NCBI GenBank assembly: GCA_022616275.1
Contig: JAKEFB010000182.1
Span: forward strand, 62,001-126,000
Length of the DNA: 64,000 nt
Source of the DNA: Chloroflexota bacterium
GTDB taxonomy: Bacteria > Chloroflexota > Anaerolineae > Promineifilales > Promineifilaceae
Direction of reading: 5' to 3'
Shown: piece after piece, positions 24,055-32,450 of the stretch
Layout: each line of letters begins with the position of its first letter
Numbering within the stretch: position 1 is the first letter of the stretch
Position numbers and translations under genes: made by a program
Notes under the pieces: generated by a model
Told to the model about the DNA's origin: nothing
Database searches by the model: none
The model's input: the letters and a program-made list of their open reading frames with translations, nothing else

Positions 24055-25311
24055 CTATCTTTTTATAGTGGTCAAAGCGCCAACGACGTTCCCGGCCAGC
24101 CCGACGACCACCATGATCGTGGCAATCGTCAGCAGGTTGTCGTGGAAAAGGGCCATCCCCACCACCTGGCCAACCACCGCCGCCCCCAGGGCATAGACAA
24201 AAGCCGGCCGCCCCAGCGACAGGGCGTAATTCAGCCAGATGTTAATCCCGGCGTAAAGCGTCGTCGCCAGCCCCACCAGCCCCAGGACCAGCCCTGGATC
24301 GGCGTAAGCCTCGCTGAAAATAGCCTGCACCAGCCCGGCCGGGATGAGAAAATAAACCGCTGTCAAGGCCAGCCCCGGCAGCAGCGTCGCCGCCAACGCC
24401 AGCAGCAACACCGGCCGGGCGTCCCGGCCGCCGGCCTGCCGTTGGGTCGCTTTGGGGAAGAGCACCAGGCCAATACCCAGGGGAATAAACAGGTTAATCT
24501 TGCCCAGGGTGACAACCGGGCCATACTGGCCGGCCACCTCCGGGCTGAAGACCCGCTTGACGACCAGCGCGTCCACGTTCACCAGCAGGGCAAAGGCCAG
24601 CAGGCCTACCACAGTGTGGGCCGAGTAACGCCAGCTAATTTCCCGGACGGCCGCCCCATCCCCGGCCGCACCCAGGTAGGGCCCCAGCAGCCACAGCGCC
24701 AGCAGCAACGCCCCGGCGCTGGCCAGCGGCAAAGAAAAGATGGCCCCTGTCGCCTGCCAGCCTAGCCAGATGAGAGCCGGGGCCAGCAGCAGGCGCAGCA
24801 ACGCCTGAAGCACCTGGACCGTGCCCAGCCCCAGGAATTGCTGCAACCCCTGCAGCGCGCCGTCGGTCACCGGCCGCAAAAAGAGCAGCAGCAGCAGCGC
24901 GCTCCCGGCCCACAGCGGCCAGGCAGAGTCCAGGCGCAACAGGCTGGCCAGCGCCGGGCTGAGCAGGGCCATGCCGGCCGTGGCTGCCAGCCCCCATTGC
25001 CAGGCCCAGCGCCACCGCCGCCGCAGAAAGAGGCCGATGCTGGCCACCGCTTGAGGCTGGACGGTCAACTCGGCCGTGTAAAAGGCGACCACGTTGCGGA
25101 TGACGTTGGTCAGGTGGACCATCACCTGTAACAGCGCCGTGACCGCCACAAAAACGCTGAACTCGGCCGGCAACAGCAGCCGGCCGATCAGCACGTTGAC
25201 CAGGTAATCAAAGCCGCCGGCCAGTAGTGTGGCTGTGCCCATCACCAGGCCGTGGCGCGCCCCGGCCGAGCGGGCCGCTCCTTGCGCCAGCGCCTGCACC
25301 CGCCGCCTCAC
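24055..25311 (-). CDS. Oligosaccharide flippase (Wzx/MOP family)
   Basis: A 418-residue protein with about 12 hydrophobic segments and the N-terminal pattern HGLVMGTATLLAGGFDYLVNVLIGRLLLP typical of polysaccharide flippases, plus VNVDALVVKRVFSPEVAGQYGPVVTLGKI mid-protein. It would move a lipid-linked glycan across the membrane so that the O-antigen ligase and GT-C enzymes can use it. GTG start at 25311, overlapping the preceding gene as GTGA. It is the last gene of a tight run: methyltransferase, GT-C, beta protein, flippase. Confidence 0.85.
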   Translation of the reverse strand: MRRRVQALAQGAARSAGARHGLVMGTATLLAGGFDYLVNVLIGRLLLPAEFSVFVAVTALLQVMVHLTNVIRNVVAFYTAELTVQPQAVASIGLFLRRRWRWAWQWGLAATAGMALLSPALASLLRLDSAWPLWAGSALLLLLFLRPVTDGALQGLQQFLGLGTVQVLQALLRLLLAPALIWLGWQATGAIFSLPLASAGALLLALWLLGPYLGAAGDGAAVREISWRYSAHTVVGLLAFALLVNVDALVVKRVFSPEVAGQYGPVVTLGKINLFIPLGIGLVLFPKATQRQAGGRDARPVLLLALAATLLPGLALTAVYFLIPAGLVQAIFSEAYADPGLVLGLVGLATTLYAGINIWLNYALSLGRPAFVYALGAAVVGQVVGMALFHDNLLTIATIMVVVGLAGNVVGALTTIKR

Positions 25312-27134
25312 GGGGTGGCCTCGCTGATTGCCGGAACGGCCAACAAGACCCGGCCGTCTGGCAATCTCTCGCCGCCGGGGCCGGTCACCGGCCAGCGGGC
25401 CAGGCTATCCGGGTCGTACAGCCCCACGGCCAGCCTATACAGGCCGGCCGGCAGAGCGGCCGGCAGAGACAGCCGGTGGCTGTCGGCGATGACCACGCCG
25501 GGCTGCCAGGTGGGGAGGGGATAGGTGTCCAATACCGGCTGGCCGTCGTGCTGGGCGATGATCTGGCCCGTTTCGTCCAGCAGGTGAACGAAGACCGCAG
25601 CCTGGGCCTCGGCCGGCTCCAGGGCGCGCCAGTAAAAGGTCACCGCCAGCGCCTCTTCCGGCCCCTCTCCCGGTCCGGCCGGCTCGACCCGGTAGCCGGC
25701 CAATTCCACTACCCCGGCCGCGCCAGGCGACGCCAGGCGGTAACGCACTGGTTGGACACCCTCCTGGTCGGGCAAGGCCGGCAACAACCAGTCGGCCACG
25801 GCCGACACCTGGGGCGCCAGCCACAGGCCGTGGCCTTCCCCGTTCTGTTCGTTGGCCGGCTCGGTCAGCAGCGCCAATGTCTGCCCCTGCCCGCCCCAGG
25901 CTGCCAGGTCCAGCTCCAGCCAGGTCACCTCGCCGGTCACCGGCGCTTCCTCGCTGTATACCGTTTGCTCGCCCAGGCGCACGGTAAAGCGCAATGGCTC
26001 AGTCAAGGCGACTACTCCGGCCCGAAACCGGCCATTCAAGGGCGTCACGATGCTGTAATACAACGCCGACCGGGCCGGCATGCGGACAGCGCTCTGTTGC
26101 CACCCCGATTCCCAACCGGTTTCGACAAAGCGGGCCTCCGGCTCACGCCGGGCCGTCCACAGGGCTGAGGGCAAATCATAGACCAGCCGCACCCGCTCCT
26201 CCGGTCCTGGAGCCAGGGGAATGGCGCTGGCCTGAGGCGTGAGAGGATGTCGGCCGGCCGGCCGGGGTAACTGCAAACGACCGTCCAGTAATTGCCAGGC
26301 CAGGAAAGCCAGCAGCAGCCCGGCCAGGCCCCACCCGGCCGCCTGGCCCAATGGCATCGTCCCTGGCCGGGCCAGCATCAGGTAGACGCCGCTCAAGAGC
26401 AACGTCAGACCCAGGAGGGCCGGAAAAACAGCGCCCTTAAAGGGCTCCGGCTTATACTGCTGCAGCCGCAGGGCAAAGACGTCCGGCAGCAGTTGCTGGC
26501 CCAACGCCTGCAGCCACCAGCGGCCGGGCAGCCCCCGGCCATAGGTAGTCAGCTCCAGGTTGCCCGGCCGGGGATATTCGTTCAGGTACAGCGAGCCGCC
26601 CAGCCGGTCGCCACCCACGCTGCGGGTGCTCACCGGCCGGGTCTCGGTCGCCTGGGGTGCGTACAGGGTCAGGGTAAAGCTCTGGCCCCGCGCTCTGGCA
26701 ATGGGCGGGAAAATCAGCTCGTAATACTGCCCCAGCCCCTCGGCCAGCCGCACCTCGCCGCCGTACACCAGGCCAGTCCCCGCCAGCGACACCTGCACCG
26801 GCGTGCCGGCCGGCCCGGCCAGCCACAGCCGCACCATCGCCAGCCGGTCCATGCCGCTGGTAAAGCGCTGGCTGACCCGGTTGGGTCCATAGAGGGCCGA
26901 CACCACCGCCGGGTCGGGTAGGCCCGGCGCTTCCTGGGCCTGCGTCCACGGCCGGGGAAAAAGGTAGTGGGCATCGTAAAACATCGGCACCTGGAGCTGC
27001 GGCCCCACGGCCGTGCCCTGCCACCAGCCCAGGCCGGCCAGCAGCAGGACGACCAGCAATAGGGCTATAGCCAGCCACCAGGCTCGAGAAATGCGCGTCA
27101 GGTAAACGCTAACCGGCGACACAGGCCCTTTCAC
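25308..27134 (-). CDS. Membrane-anchored beta-rich protein with the shared C-terminal domain
   Basis: 608 residues. The frame can be read far upstream, but that part is antisense-like shadow of the next gene; the GTG at 27134 overlapping the GT-C stop as GTGA is the likely start. TM1 is at about 14-34 (AWWLAIALLLVVLLLAGLGW), then a beta-rich extracytoplasmic part, a TM pair near 275-330, and a second beta-rich part. It ends with the domain shared by nearby GT-C proteins (AVFVHLLDETGQIIAQHDG, LPAGLYRLAVGLYD). It has no GT-C catalytic core, so it may bind or present the glycan. Confidence 0.68.
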   Translation of the reverse strand: MKGPVSPVSVYLTRISRAWWLAIALLLVVLLLAGLGWWQGTAVGPQLQVPMFYDAHYLFPRPWTQAQEAPGLPDPAVVSALYGPNRVSQRFTSGMDRLAMVRLWLAGPAGTPVQVSLAGTGLVYGGEVRLAEGLGQYYELIFPPIARARGQSFTLTLYAPQATETRPVSTRSVGGDRLGGSLYLNEYPRPGNLELTTYGRGLPGRWWLQALGQQLLPDVFALRLQQYKPEPFKGAVFPALLGLTLLLSGVYLMLARPGTMPLGQAAGWGLAGLLLAFLAWQLLDGRLQLPRPAGRHPLTPQASAIPLAPGPEERVRLVYDLPSALWTARREPEARFVETGWESGWQQSAVRMPARSALYYSIVTPLNGRFRAGVVALTEPLRFTVRLGEQTVYSEEAPVTGEVTWLELDLAAWGGQGQTLALLTEPANEQNGEGHGLWLAPQVSAVADWLLPALPDQEGVQPVRYRLASPGAAGVVELAGYRVEPAGPGEGPEEALAVTFYWRALEPAEAQAAVFVHLLDETGQIIAQHDGQPVLDTYPLPTWQPGVVIADSHRLSLPAALPAGLYRLAVGLYDPDSLARWPVTGPGGERLPDGRVLLAVPAISEATP

Positions 27135-28600
27135 AGGTAATAGCGCGGTAAGATAGTTCCCACCAGGCTGGCCACATTGAGTAAAACCATGCCCAGCCGC
27201 AGGGCCATGTGCCCGGCCGGCCGCCAGCGCGGCGGCAACCACAACAGCAGGCCCAGGGCCAAGAAGGTCAGCATCGGCACCACCGTCCCCAGCCAGTAAC
27301 GCCCTTGCAGGCCCCGGCCGCCGCCGTAATCCCACCAGAACGTCAGGTCGTAAAATTGCAACAGGACCACCGGCGTCACCATAGCCAGCGCCAGGAAGCC
27401 CCACACCACCGGCGGGGCCACCCCTTCTCCTTCCCGCCAGCGGTCGTTGGCCGGCGGCCGGCGCTTCAACCGCAGGAGCCGGTAAGCCAGTCCGGCCATC
27501 GCCAGGAGGGTCAACAGCCGTAACAGATGGTAGACCCACGGCGGCAGCGCTGTATCCAGCCAGCCAAAGTGGCCCCACCAGGTGACGAAAATGCCACCCC
27601 ACACCGACTGGTAATAGTCCAACAGGTGCGGCCAGAAACGGTAATCGTAATAAGGGTTCTGCAGAATGCGGTGCCCCTTCACCACCGGGTTGAAATAAAA
27701 CAGGTCGCCGTTAAGCTGCCAGCTCCGCTGCATCCACCAGCCCAGCGGCAGGGCAATGACCAGGCCCATGAGCACGGCCGCCGCCACGATTTCTCGGCGC
27801 TGCTCTTTACGCCGCCACCAATCATAAGCGACCAGCAGGGCCATGAGCGGCGCGTAACCGTTCAACGTCGGCTTGGTCAACATCCCCACGGCAAAGATGG
27901 CCCCCATCGCCAGGCCGTAGCGCCGGTTAAAGCCGTCCCGGAAGACCAGCAGGCTGAAATAAATGAGGAGCGAATAGCAGACGAAAAAGAAACCGTCCAC
28001 GCTGACCACGGCCGCAATTTCGCTAATCATGGGGTGAAAAGCCACCAGCGTTGGGACTGTCAGCCGCATGGCCGCATCGGCCGGAAAGAGCACGCGGGCC
28101 ATCAGGTAAGCCACGACGACCAACGGGCTGCTGGCCAGCACCGCCAACAGCCGCTGCGCCTGAACCCGGGCCAGCAGGTCTCCCTGGCCAAAGAGGCGGT
28201 AAACGCCGGCCGCCAGCAGGTAATAGAGCGGCGTGGCATGCATTAGCTTGCCGGTGGCCTGCAGCTCGACACTGGTGCGGAGGCTGGGCGGCAGCGTGGC
28301 AAACTCCGCTTCGTTCGGCCCCACCGCCGTGCGGCTGAAACCCTGGCGTTGCTCCGGCTCGTAAGGCAGCCGGCCCACGTCGGCCAGGGCCCGCGACAGG
28401 GCCACTTCGTCCGGCAAATAGACGTCCCCCTCGTCCGGCAACCGGCCGTTCTCGCCGATAAATTGGATGACGGCATAATGGTCGTCCTCGTCCGGCCCCT
28501 GCCACAACGGAAAGGCCAGGCTCCACAACACCCCCTTCACCACCATAATCACCACCAACAGCCCAACCACCACCCCCTCTCGCCTCACCTCATCACTCAT
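27131..28600 (-). CDS. GT-C membrane glycosyltransferase (DUF2142-like)
   Basis: 489 residues with 10-12 TM segments. The first loop FPLWQGPDEDDHYAVIQFIGENGRLPD and the later ATPLYYLLAAGVYRLFG follow the same plan as the proteins at 3612 and 36190 (acidic loop, then PLYY). It probably transfers a sugar from a polyprenyl-phosphate donor on the outer face. It ends without the C-terminal beta domain; the next gene, overlapping by GTGA, supplies one. Its ATG lies inside a run of TGAGCGA heptamers, 3 bp after the methyltransferase stop. Confidence 0.82.
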   Translation of the reverse strand: MSDEVRREGVVVGLLVVIMVVKGVLWSLAFPLWQGPDEDDHYAVIQFIGENGRLPDEGDVYLPDEVALSRALADVGRLPYEPEQRQGFSRTAVGPNEAEFATLPPSLRTSVELQATGKLMHATPLYYLLAAGVYRLFGQGDLLARVQAQRLLAVLASSPLVVVAYLMARVLFPADAAMRLTVPTLVAFHPMISEIAAVVSVDGFFFVCYSLLIYFSLLVFRDGFNRRYGLAMGAIFAVGMLTKPTLNGYAPLMALLVAYDWWRRKEQRREIVAAAVLMGLVIALPLGWWMQRSWQLNGDLFYFNPVVKGHRILQNPYYDYRFWPHLLDYYQSVWGGIFVTWWGHFGWLDTALPPWVYHLLRLLTLLAMAGLAYRLLRLKRRPPANDRWREGEGVAPPVVWGFLALAMVTPVVLLQFYDLTFWWDYGGGRGLQGRYWLGTVVPMLTFLALGLLLWLPPRWRPAGHMALRLGMVLLNVASLVGTILPRYYL

Positions 28601-28612
28601 CGCTCATTGCTC
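28591..28612. repeat. Heptamer repeat spanning a gene junction (TGAGCGA units)
   Basis: Units TGAGCAA, TGAGCGA, TGAGTGA cover the methyltransferase stop and the GT-C start codon, matching the array at 4744. Confidence 0.75.
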
Positions 28613-29323
28613 GGAGTTGGCAAGGCCAACTGCGCTCATTGCTTTTTGAGCCACCAGGAAACAATGCGCGCTATATTTCCGCCCTGCTCGCGCCAGGAGC
28701 CGCTCGCCGGCCACAAAAAGCGGCGTCAGCTTTTCCATGAACGGGATCTGGTCCGGCAAAACCTCCCACAGCCAGAAGAGGACGCTGTACTGCTGGGCCT
28801 GGACTACCTGGAAACCGGCCGCAGCCAGCAAGCGCTGCAAGCCGGCAAAGTCAAAGCGGGCCGTAATGTCGTCGCCCAGCCAGCGGGGGTGCAGCCGGCG
28901 GCCCCAGCGGATCAGCGGGTTGTCCTCCACCGTTTCCACCAGGAACAGGCAGCCGCCCGGCTTCAAACAGCGGTACACTTCTCGCAGCGCCTGGCCCACG
29001 TCGCCGATGTGGTGCAACACGTGCTGGATATAAATCACGTCGAACAGGCCATCGGCCAGGGGGATCTGCCGGCCGCTGGCGACCATCACCGGCCCATGCA
29101 CGGCCGCCAGCCGGACCCGTTCCGGGGCCACGTCCAGGCCAACCGGGCAACGGCCGTACTGCCGGAAACGGCTCATATTCCAGCCGGCGGCGCAGCCCAG
29201 GTCCAGGATACGCCGCGTCTCCGGCCGGGTCAACAACGCCTTTTCGACGGCGAAATAGGGCAATACTTTGTAGCGGCTGGGGGACCAGTTCTCACCAAAA
29301 ACGACGGGCTTGCGGTAATCCAT
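28604..29323 (-). CDS. SAM-dependent methyltransferase (class I)
   Basis: 239 residues. RRILDLGCAAGWNMSRF (about 37-53) is motif I, VGLDVAPERV is motif II, FDVIYIQHVLHHIGD motif post-I/IV, and EVYRCLKPGGCLFLVET is motif VI, as in Methyltransf_11 enzymes. Its place at the head of a GT-C/flippase operon suggests it methylates a sugar or lipid carrier, perhaps capping chains. A large GGCCGG-type hairpin lies upstream. Confidence 0.86.
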   Translation of the reverse strand: MDYRKPVVFGENWSPSRYKVLPYFAVEKALLTRPETRRILDLGCAAGWNMSRFRQYGRCPVGLDVAPERVRLAAVHGPVMVASGRQIPLADGLFDVIYIQHVLHHIGDVGQALREVYRCLKPGGCLFLVETVEDNPLIRWGRRLHPRWLGDDITARFDFAGLQRLLAAAGFQVVQAQQYSVLFWLWEVLPDQIPFMEKLTPLFVAGERLLARAGRKYSAHCFLVAQKAMSAVGLANSEQ

Positions 29324-29339
29324 GAACCAGGGGAATGGT

Positions 29340-29364
29340 CCGGCCGGGGTAATACCCCGGCCGG
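29340..29364 (-). terminator. Long GC hairpin downstream of the LysM gene
   Basis: 12-bp perfect arms (29340-29351 and 29353-29364; CCGGCCGGGGTA) around one base, just past the LysM stop. There is no T-run, so factor-independent ending is uncertain. Confidence 0.5.
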
Positions 29365-29380
29365 GCCTGGTTAGCGATTC

Positions 29381-30484
29381 TTAATTGGAGACGCGTTGTA
29401 ATGACCAATCGTCAATGAAGAAGCCGTTATTGGCCAGGACGTAGCGGGTGCGGAAACCAACCCCCAGGCGTACCGCGCCGGCCGAAGAGACGGTAAAGGT
29501 CTGGACCATCGTGTTCTTGACGCCGACCGTCATCGGCGTCCAGTTAGCGCCAACCCCACTGCGGATAAAATTAACTTCACCGGCCAGCGGCTGAGTAGCC
29601 CAGACCTTGCCGCCAGGGTTATAGTTGGCCACCAGGTCAGGAAAGTAATTGGCCTCAAAACGGTAGGTTCCCGGCTGCAGGTACACGTCGGTAAACAGGC
29701 GGAAGCTGACCGGCGCGCCGCCTTTGAAGACCTTCAGCGTCCACTCTCCGTCCCAGAGGAACAGGCTTTGCTCGGCCGGCGGCAGGCCCGTTCGCGGCGC
29801 GATACGGCTTTCCGGCCGGATAAACATCAACCCTGTTTCAGGAGCCAAGGCATTCGACCCCTCATCTATCTCCATCAGCCAGCCCACAGGCACCTGCAAT
29901 TCGGGCGCGTTGTAGAGGTTCCAGTAACCGTTCTCGAAAGAGGGGTTGGGGAACAGGTTGGCCCCCTCGGCCGGCGGCGCGGGGGTGGCCGCCGGCGGGG
30001 GCGGCGCCGTGGTGGCGCTGGCTGTAGGCAGCGGAACAACCGGGCCGGACGCGCCGGGAATAATTAACTCCTGGCCGGTGACAATGAAGTTGGCGTTCGG
30101 CAGGTTATTGGCCTGGACAATGGCCTGGATGGTCACGCCAAAGAGGTAAGCAATCCTGGACAGCGTGTCGCCTGTCTGGACGACGTAGGTGGTGCTGCCG
30201 GCCGGCGCCGGCGCCGTCGTCGGTTGTGGCGCCTGGTCTTCCTCTTCACCATCCACACCGGGAATAATTAACTCCTGGCCGACGTAAATGAGGTTGGGGT
30301 TGCCAATGGCGTTGGCGTCAACGATGGCCTGGACGGTCACGCCAAACATCGCCGCAATTTCCGACAACGTATCTCCCGGTTGGACGACGTAGATGGTGTC
30401 CGCCAAAGCTGCGCCGGCCGGCGATAATAGCAACAAAAAAAGCAAAGCCACAGTCAACAAACCAAATCGTTTCATATTCCCCAT
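29381..30484 (-). CDS. Secreted protein with two LysM domains and a C-terminal beta-sandwich
   Basis: 367 residues. Signal peptide to about 28 (VALLFLLLLSPAGAALA). LysM 1 at about 31-75 (YVVQPGDTLSEIAAMFGV ... GQELIIPG), Pro/Thr linker, LysM 2 at about 99-143, then Pro/Ala linker. The C-terminal part (about 178-367) starts NLFPNPSFENGYW and ends FFIDDWSLQRV, typical of carbohydrate-binding CBM-like or galactose-binding beta-sandwiches. It is probably an exported wall- or exopolysaccharide-binding protein. ATG 30484 and ATG 30475 are both possible starts. A good promoter lies upstream. Confidence 0.88.
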   Translation of the reverse strand: MGNMKRFGLLTVALLFLLLLSPAGAALADTIYVVQPGDTLSEIAAMFGVTVQAIVDANAIGNPNLIYVGQELIIPGVDGEEEDQAPQPTTAPAPAGSTTYVVQTGDTLSRIAYLFGVTIQAIVQANNLPNANFIVTGQELIIPGASGPVVPLPTASATTAPPPPAATPAPPAEGANLFPNPSFENGYWNLYNAPELQVPVGWLMEIDEGSNALAPETGLMFIRPESRIAPRTGLPPAEQSLFLWDGEWTLKVFKGGAPVSFRLFTDVYLQPGTYRFEANYFPDLVANYNPGGKVWATQPLAGEVNFIRSGVGANWTPMTVGVKNTMVQTFTVSSAGAVRLGVGFRTRYVLANNGFFIDDWSLQRVSN

Positions 30485-30558
30485 CTCTTCCAGATTTAGA
30501 AATAACCCCGGCGCTGGCTTCAGCCTGAGCGCGCCAGAGAATGTCAGGCAAGCCGGGA

Positions 30559-30587
30559 ATCATAGCCTGTTCCCCGGCCGCTGTCCA
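30559..30587 (-). promoter_or_regulatory. Predicted promoter of the double-LysM gene
   Basis: On the minus strand: TGGACA (30587-30582, 5/6), 17-nt spacer, TATGAT (30564-30559, 5/6). The leader is about 70 nt. Confidence 0.55.
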
Positions 30588-30632
30588 ACTTCACGGCAAC
30601 GACCGGCACGAATCTCCTTCTGTAAAGGTTTA

Positions 30633-32150
30633 TCAGTCTGATGGACAAGAATACAACCGCAGCACGGCCGTGCCATCCAGCGCCTGAATGTGATGGATGA
30701 TTTCACAACCGTAACTATCATACAAGGGGTAATCTTCCGCTACCACCATCACCAAAGCATCCTGTAAACGCTCCGGGTGTTGTTCCAGCAACTTGCGCAC
30801 CGAAACAACGCTGTAGCGGCCGATAGTCACGTCGGTGTAAAACCAATTCCCCTGGCTCAACGTCGTTATAGGCGATTGCTGATACGCTGCTGGGGGATAT
30901 TGCGTGTAAAACAGCAGGAACATATGCGGCAGGAACAACTTGTCGGAAACAAACACTTGAGAGAATGACCCGTTTGTCGTTGCTTGCATCGCTTCACGCA
31001 TGCCATACTGCCACTGCTGGCTGCTGCGAAGGCCATACAGTTGGCTGTAGATATAGCCAAAATAAGCGATGTTGATCACCATGACAGCCAGAAGCAGGGG
31101 ACGCAGCCGCCAGCGCATCCACAGCGCGGCCAGTCCAACGCCGGAAACAAGGGCAAACAGCACCACCCCCACAATAGACCGCAGTGGGTGATACGGTTCC
31201 GTCAGGGCGGCCGGGATGCAGTACAACAGCAACCAGACGATAAGCAATCGCCGCCGTTGGCTGGGAAATTGCTGCCAGATAACGACAACGCCGACGAGCA
31301 GCGTGAGCCCCTCAAACCAGTACAATTGCCCGGCGCCAACGACCGTCAGCACCGGGTTGGGCGACCCGCGCCACAGCAGGTAAACAGGTGAGTAGTACCG
31401 CACATAGTTGAGCAACATCGTGCCGGGATCAGGCGCCCGGGTGTAGTTGGCCCGCGCCATCCCTTCGACTGATAGCCAGAAGGGGGCCAACAGGCCCACA
31501 AAAGCAACAAAACACCCCAGGCCAGGCAGCGCCGCCCACTTGTGCCGCCAGAGGGTGCGCCAATAAATGACGCCCACAGCGCCCACAAACAGCGGCACGA
31601 AAACCCGCGCTGACGAATACGTGCCGAGGCTGATACCCCAGATCAGGCCGGCCAACACCAACCAGTAAGGGCGGCGCAACCCGCGTTCAAAAGCGAGCAG
31701 GCCCAGAGAGAAAAGAAAAGGCAGCAGAATGGCGCGAAAGCCAATGCGGCTAAAATGCACATGCCAGGGACTAACGGCCAGCAGCATACTCCCAAGCGCA
31801 GCCGAACGTGAATGCCAGCGCCACCCCAGTTGATAGACGACGGCCAGCGTTAAGAAACCAATAATGGCCGCGGGCAGCCGCACAGCCAACTCATTCAGGC
31901 CAACGATGGGGATAAATGGAATGATCAGATACCGGTAAAGCGCTTCGTCGTAGTCGCCGACTGAACGCACAAATACAGGCCAGGGTGCGCCGTACTGGTC
32001 ATGTCCCGTAAGCAGCAGGGCGTAAGCATCGTAACCGGCCGAGGCCTCGTCAACGAAGAAACCGGCCGGCAGCTCTGGCAGCGCCCAAATACGCGCCGCC
32101 CAGCCAACCAGCAGAATGATCAGCAAGAGAAGCCAGTGTCGTCTGCTCAC
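30633..32150 (-). CDS. GT39-like membrane glycosyltransferase
   Basis: 505 residues, about 10-11 TM segments. The GT-C acidic loop is LPAGFFVDEASAGYDAYALL (about 29-48), with YDEALYRYLIIPF next, and VHFSRIGFRAILLPF and GTYSSARVFVPLFVG in the middle. The same blocks occur in the proteins at 51477 and 57633. It would use a polyprenyl-phosphate sugar on the outer face. It lacks the shared C-terminal beta domain and has fewer GGCCGG words than most neighbours. GTG start. Confidence 0.85.
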   Translation of the reverse strand: MSRRHWLLLLIILLVGWAARIWALPELPAGFFVDEASAGYDAYALLLTGHDQYGAPWPVFVRSVGDYDEALYRYLIIPFIPIVGLNELAVRLPAAIIGFLTLAVVYQLGWRWHSRSAALGSMLLAVSPWHVHFSRIGFRAILLPFLFSLGLLAFERGLRRPYWLVLAGLIWGISLGTYSSARVFVPLFVGAVGVIYWRTLWRHKWAALPGLGCFVAFVGLLAPFWLSVEGMARANYTRAPDPGTMLLNYVRYYSPVYLLWRGSPNPVLTVVGAGQLYWFEGLTLLVGVVVIWQQFPSQRRRLLIVWLLLYCIPAALTEPYHPLRSIVGVVLFALVSGVGLAALWMRWRLRPLLLAVMVINIAYFGYIYSQLYGLRSSQQWQYGMREAMQATTNGSFSQVFVSDKLFLPHMFLLFYTQYPPAAYQQSPITTLSQGNWFYTDVTIGRYSVVSVRKLLEQHPERLQDALVMVVAEDYPLYDSYGCEIIHHIQALDGTAVLRLYSCPSD

Positions 32151-32231
32151 AGCAAAATCCTACGGCCGCGCATTATCCCATAGCTTGGTCTGGTAGGCGA
32201 AGCCATCAAGTTGTCAAAGGGCTGCCTGGCA

Positions 32232-32296
32232 AACCTCCCGGAGGTTCAAGCGATGGTTGCCGGGCCGCCCGGCGCAATCGCCAACTCCGGGAGGTT
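32232..32296. repeat. AACCTCCCGGAGGTT palindromic element, expanded copy
   Basis: Left arm AACCTCCCGGAGGTT at 32232-32246 and right arm at 32283-32296 lacking one base. The 36-nt centre is itself palindromic (GCCGGGC, C, GCCCGGC, and outer GCGAT/ATCGC). Other copies: 33756, 36192, 61245. Confidence 0.75.
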
Positions 32297-32320
32297 GGAC
32301 CAAACAAGCCACAACCGCCC

Positions 32321-32349
32321 TTGACAACCGGCGTATCTATTGCTACCAT
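32321..32349 (+). promoter_or_regulatory. Predicted sigma-70-type promoter of the beta-propeller gene
   Basis: TTGACA (6/6) at 32321-32326, 17-nt spacer, TACCAT (4/6) at 32344-32349, leader of about 95 nt. Confidence 0.6.
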
Positions 32350-32450
32350 GCCGCGCTTGGTAACAGGAATTACCATGTCGTTCCACCCCGTCTAGTTTCT
32401 CAATTTCTTCCATTTTTTACCTGGTTGTAAACCAAGGAGGACTTTTCGTA

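Larger units (their letters stand above)
32151..32450. other. 300-bp intergenic region
   Basis: No ORF is supported here. It holds one copy of the AACCTCCCGGAGGTT palindromic element (32232-32296), a promoter for the beta-propeller gene (32321-32349) and its leader with an AAGGAGG site near 32434. Confidence 0.6.

Noticed and set aside
27135..27602. N-terminal extension of the beta-rich protein gene
   Set aside because: The Gly/Ala/Arg-rich residues are an alternate-frame reading of the GT-C gene; GTG at 27134 gives a signal anchor and a coupled start.
29340..29364. Riboswitch or attenuator for the methyltransferase gene
   Set aside because: It is only a simple 12-bp hairpin without conserved aptamer-like structure.
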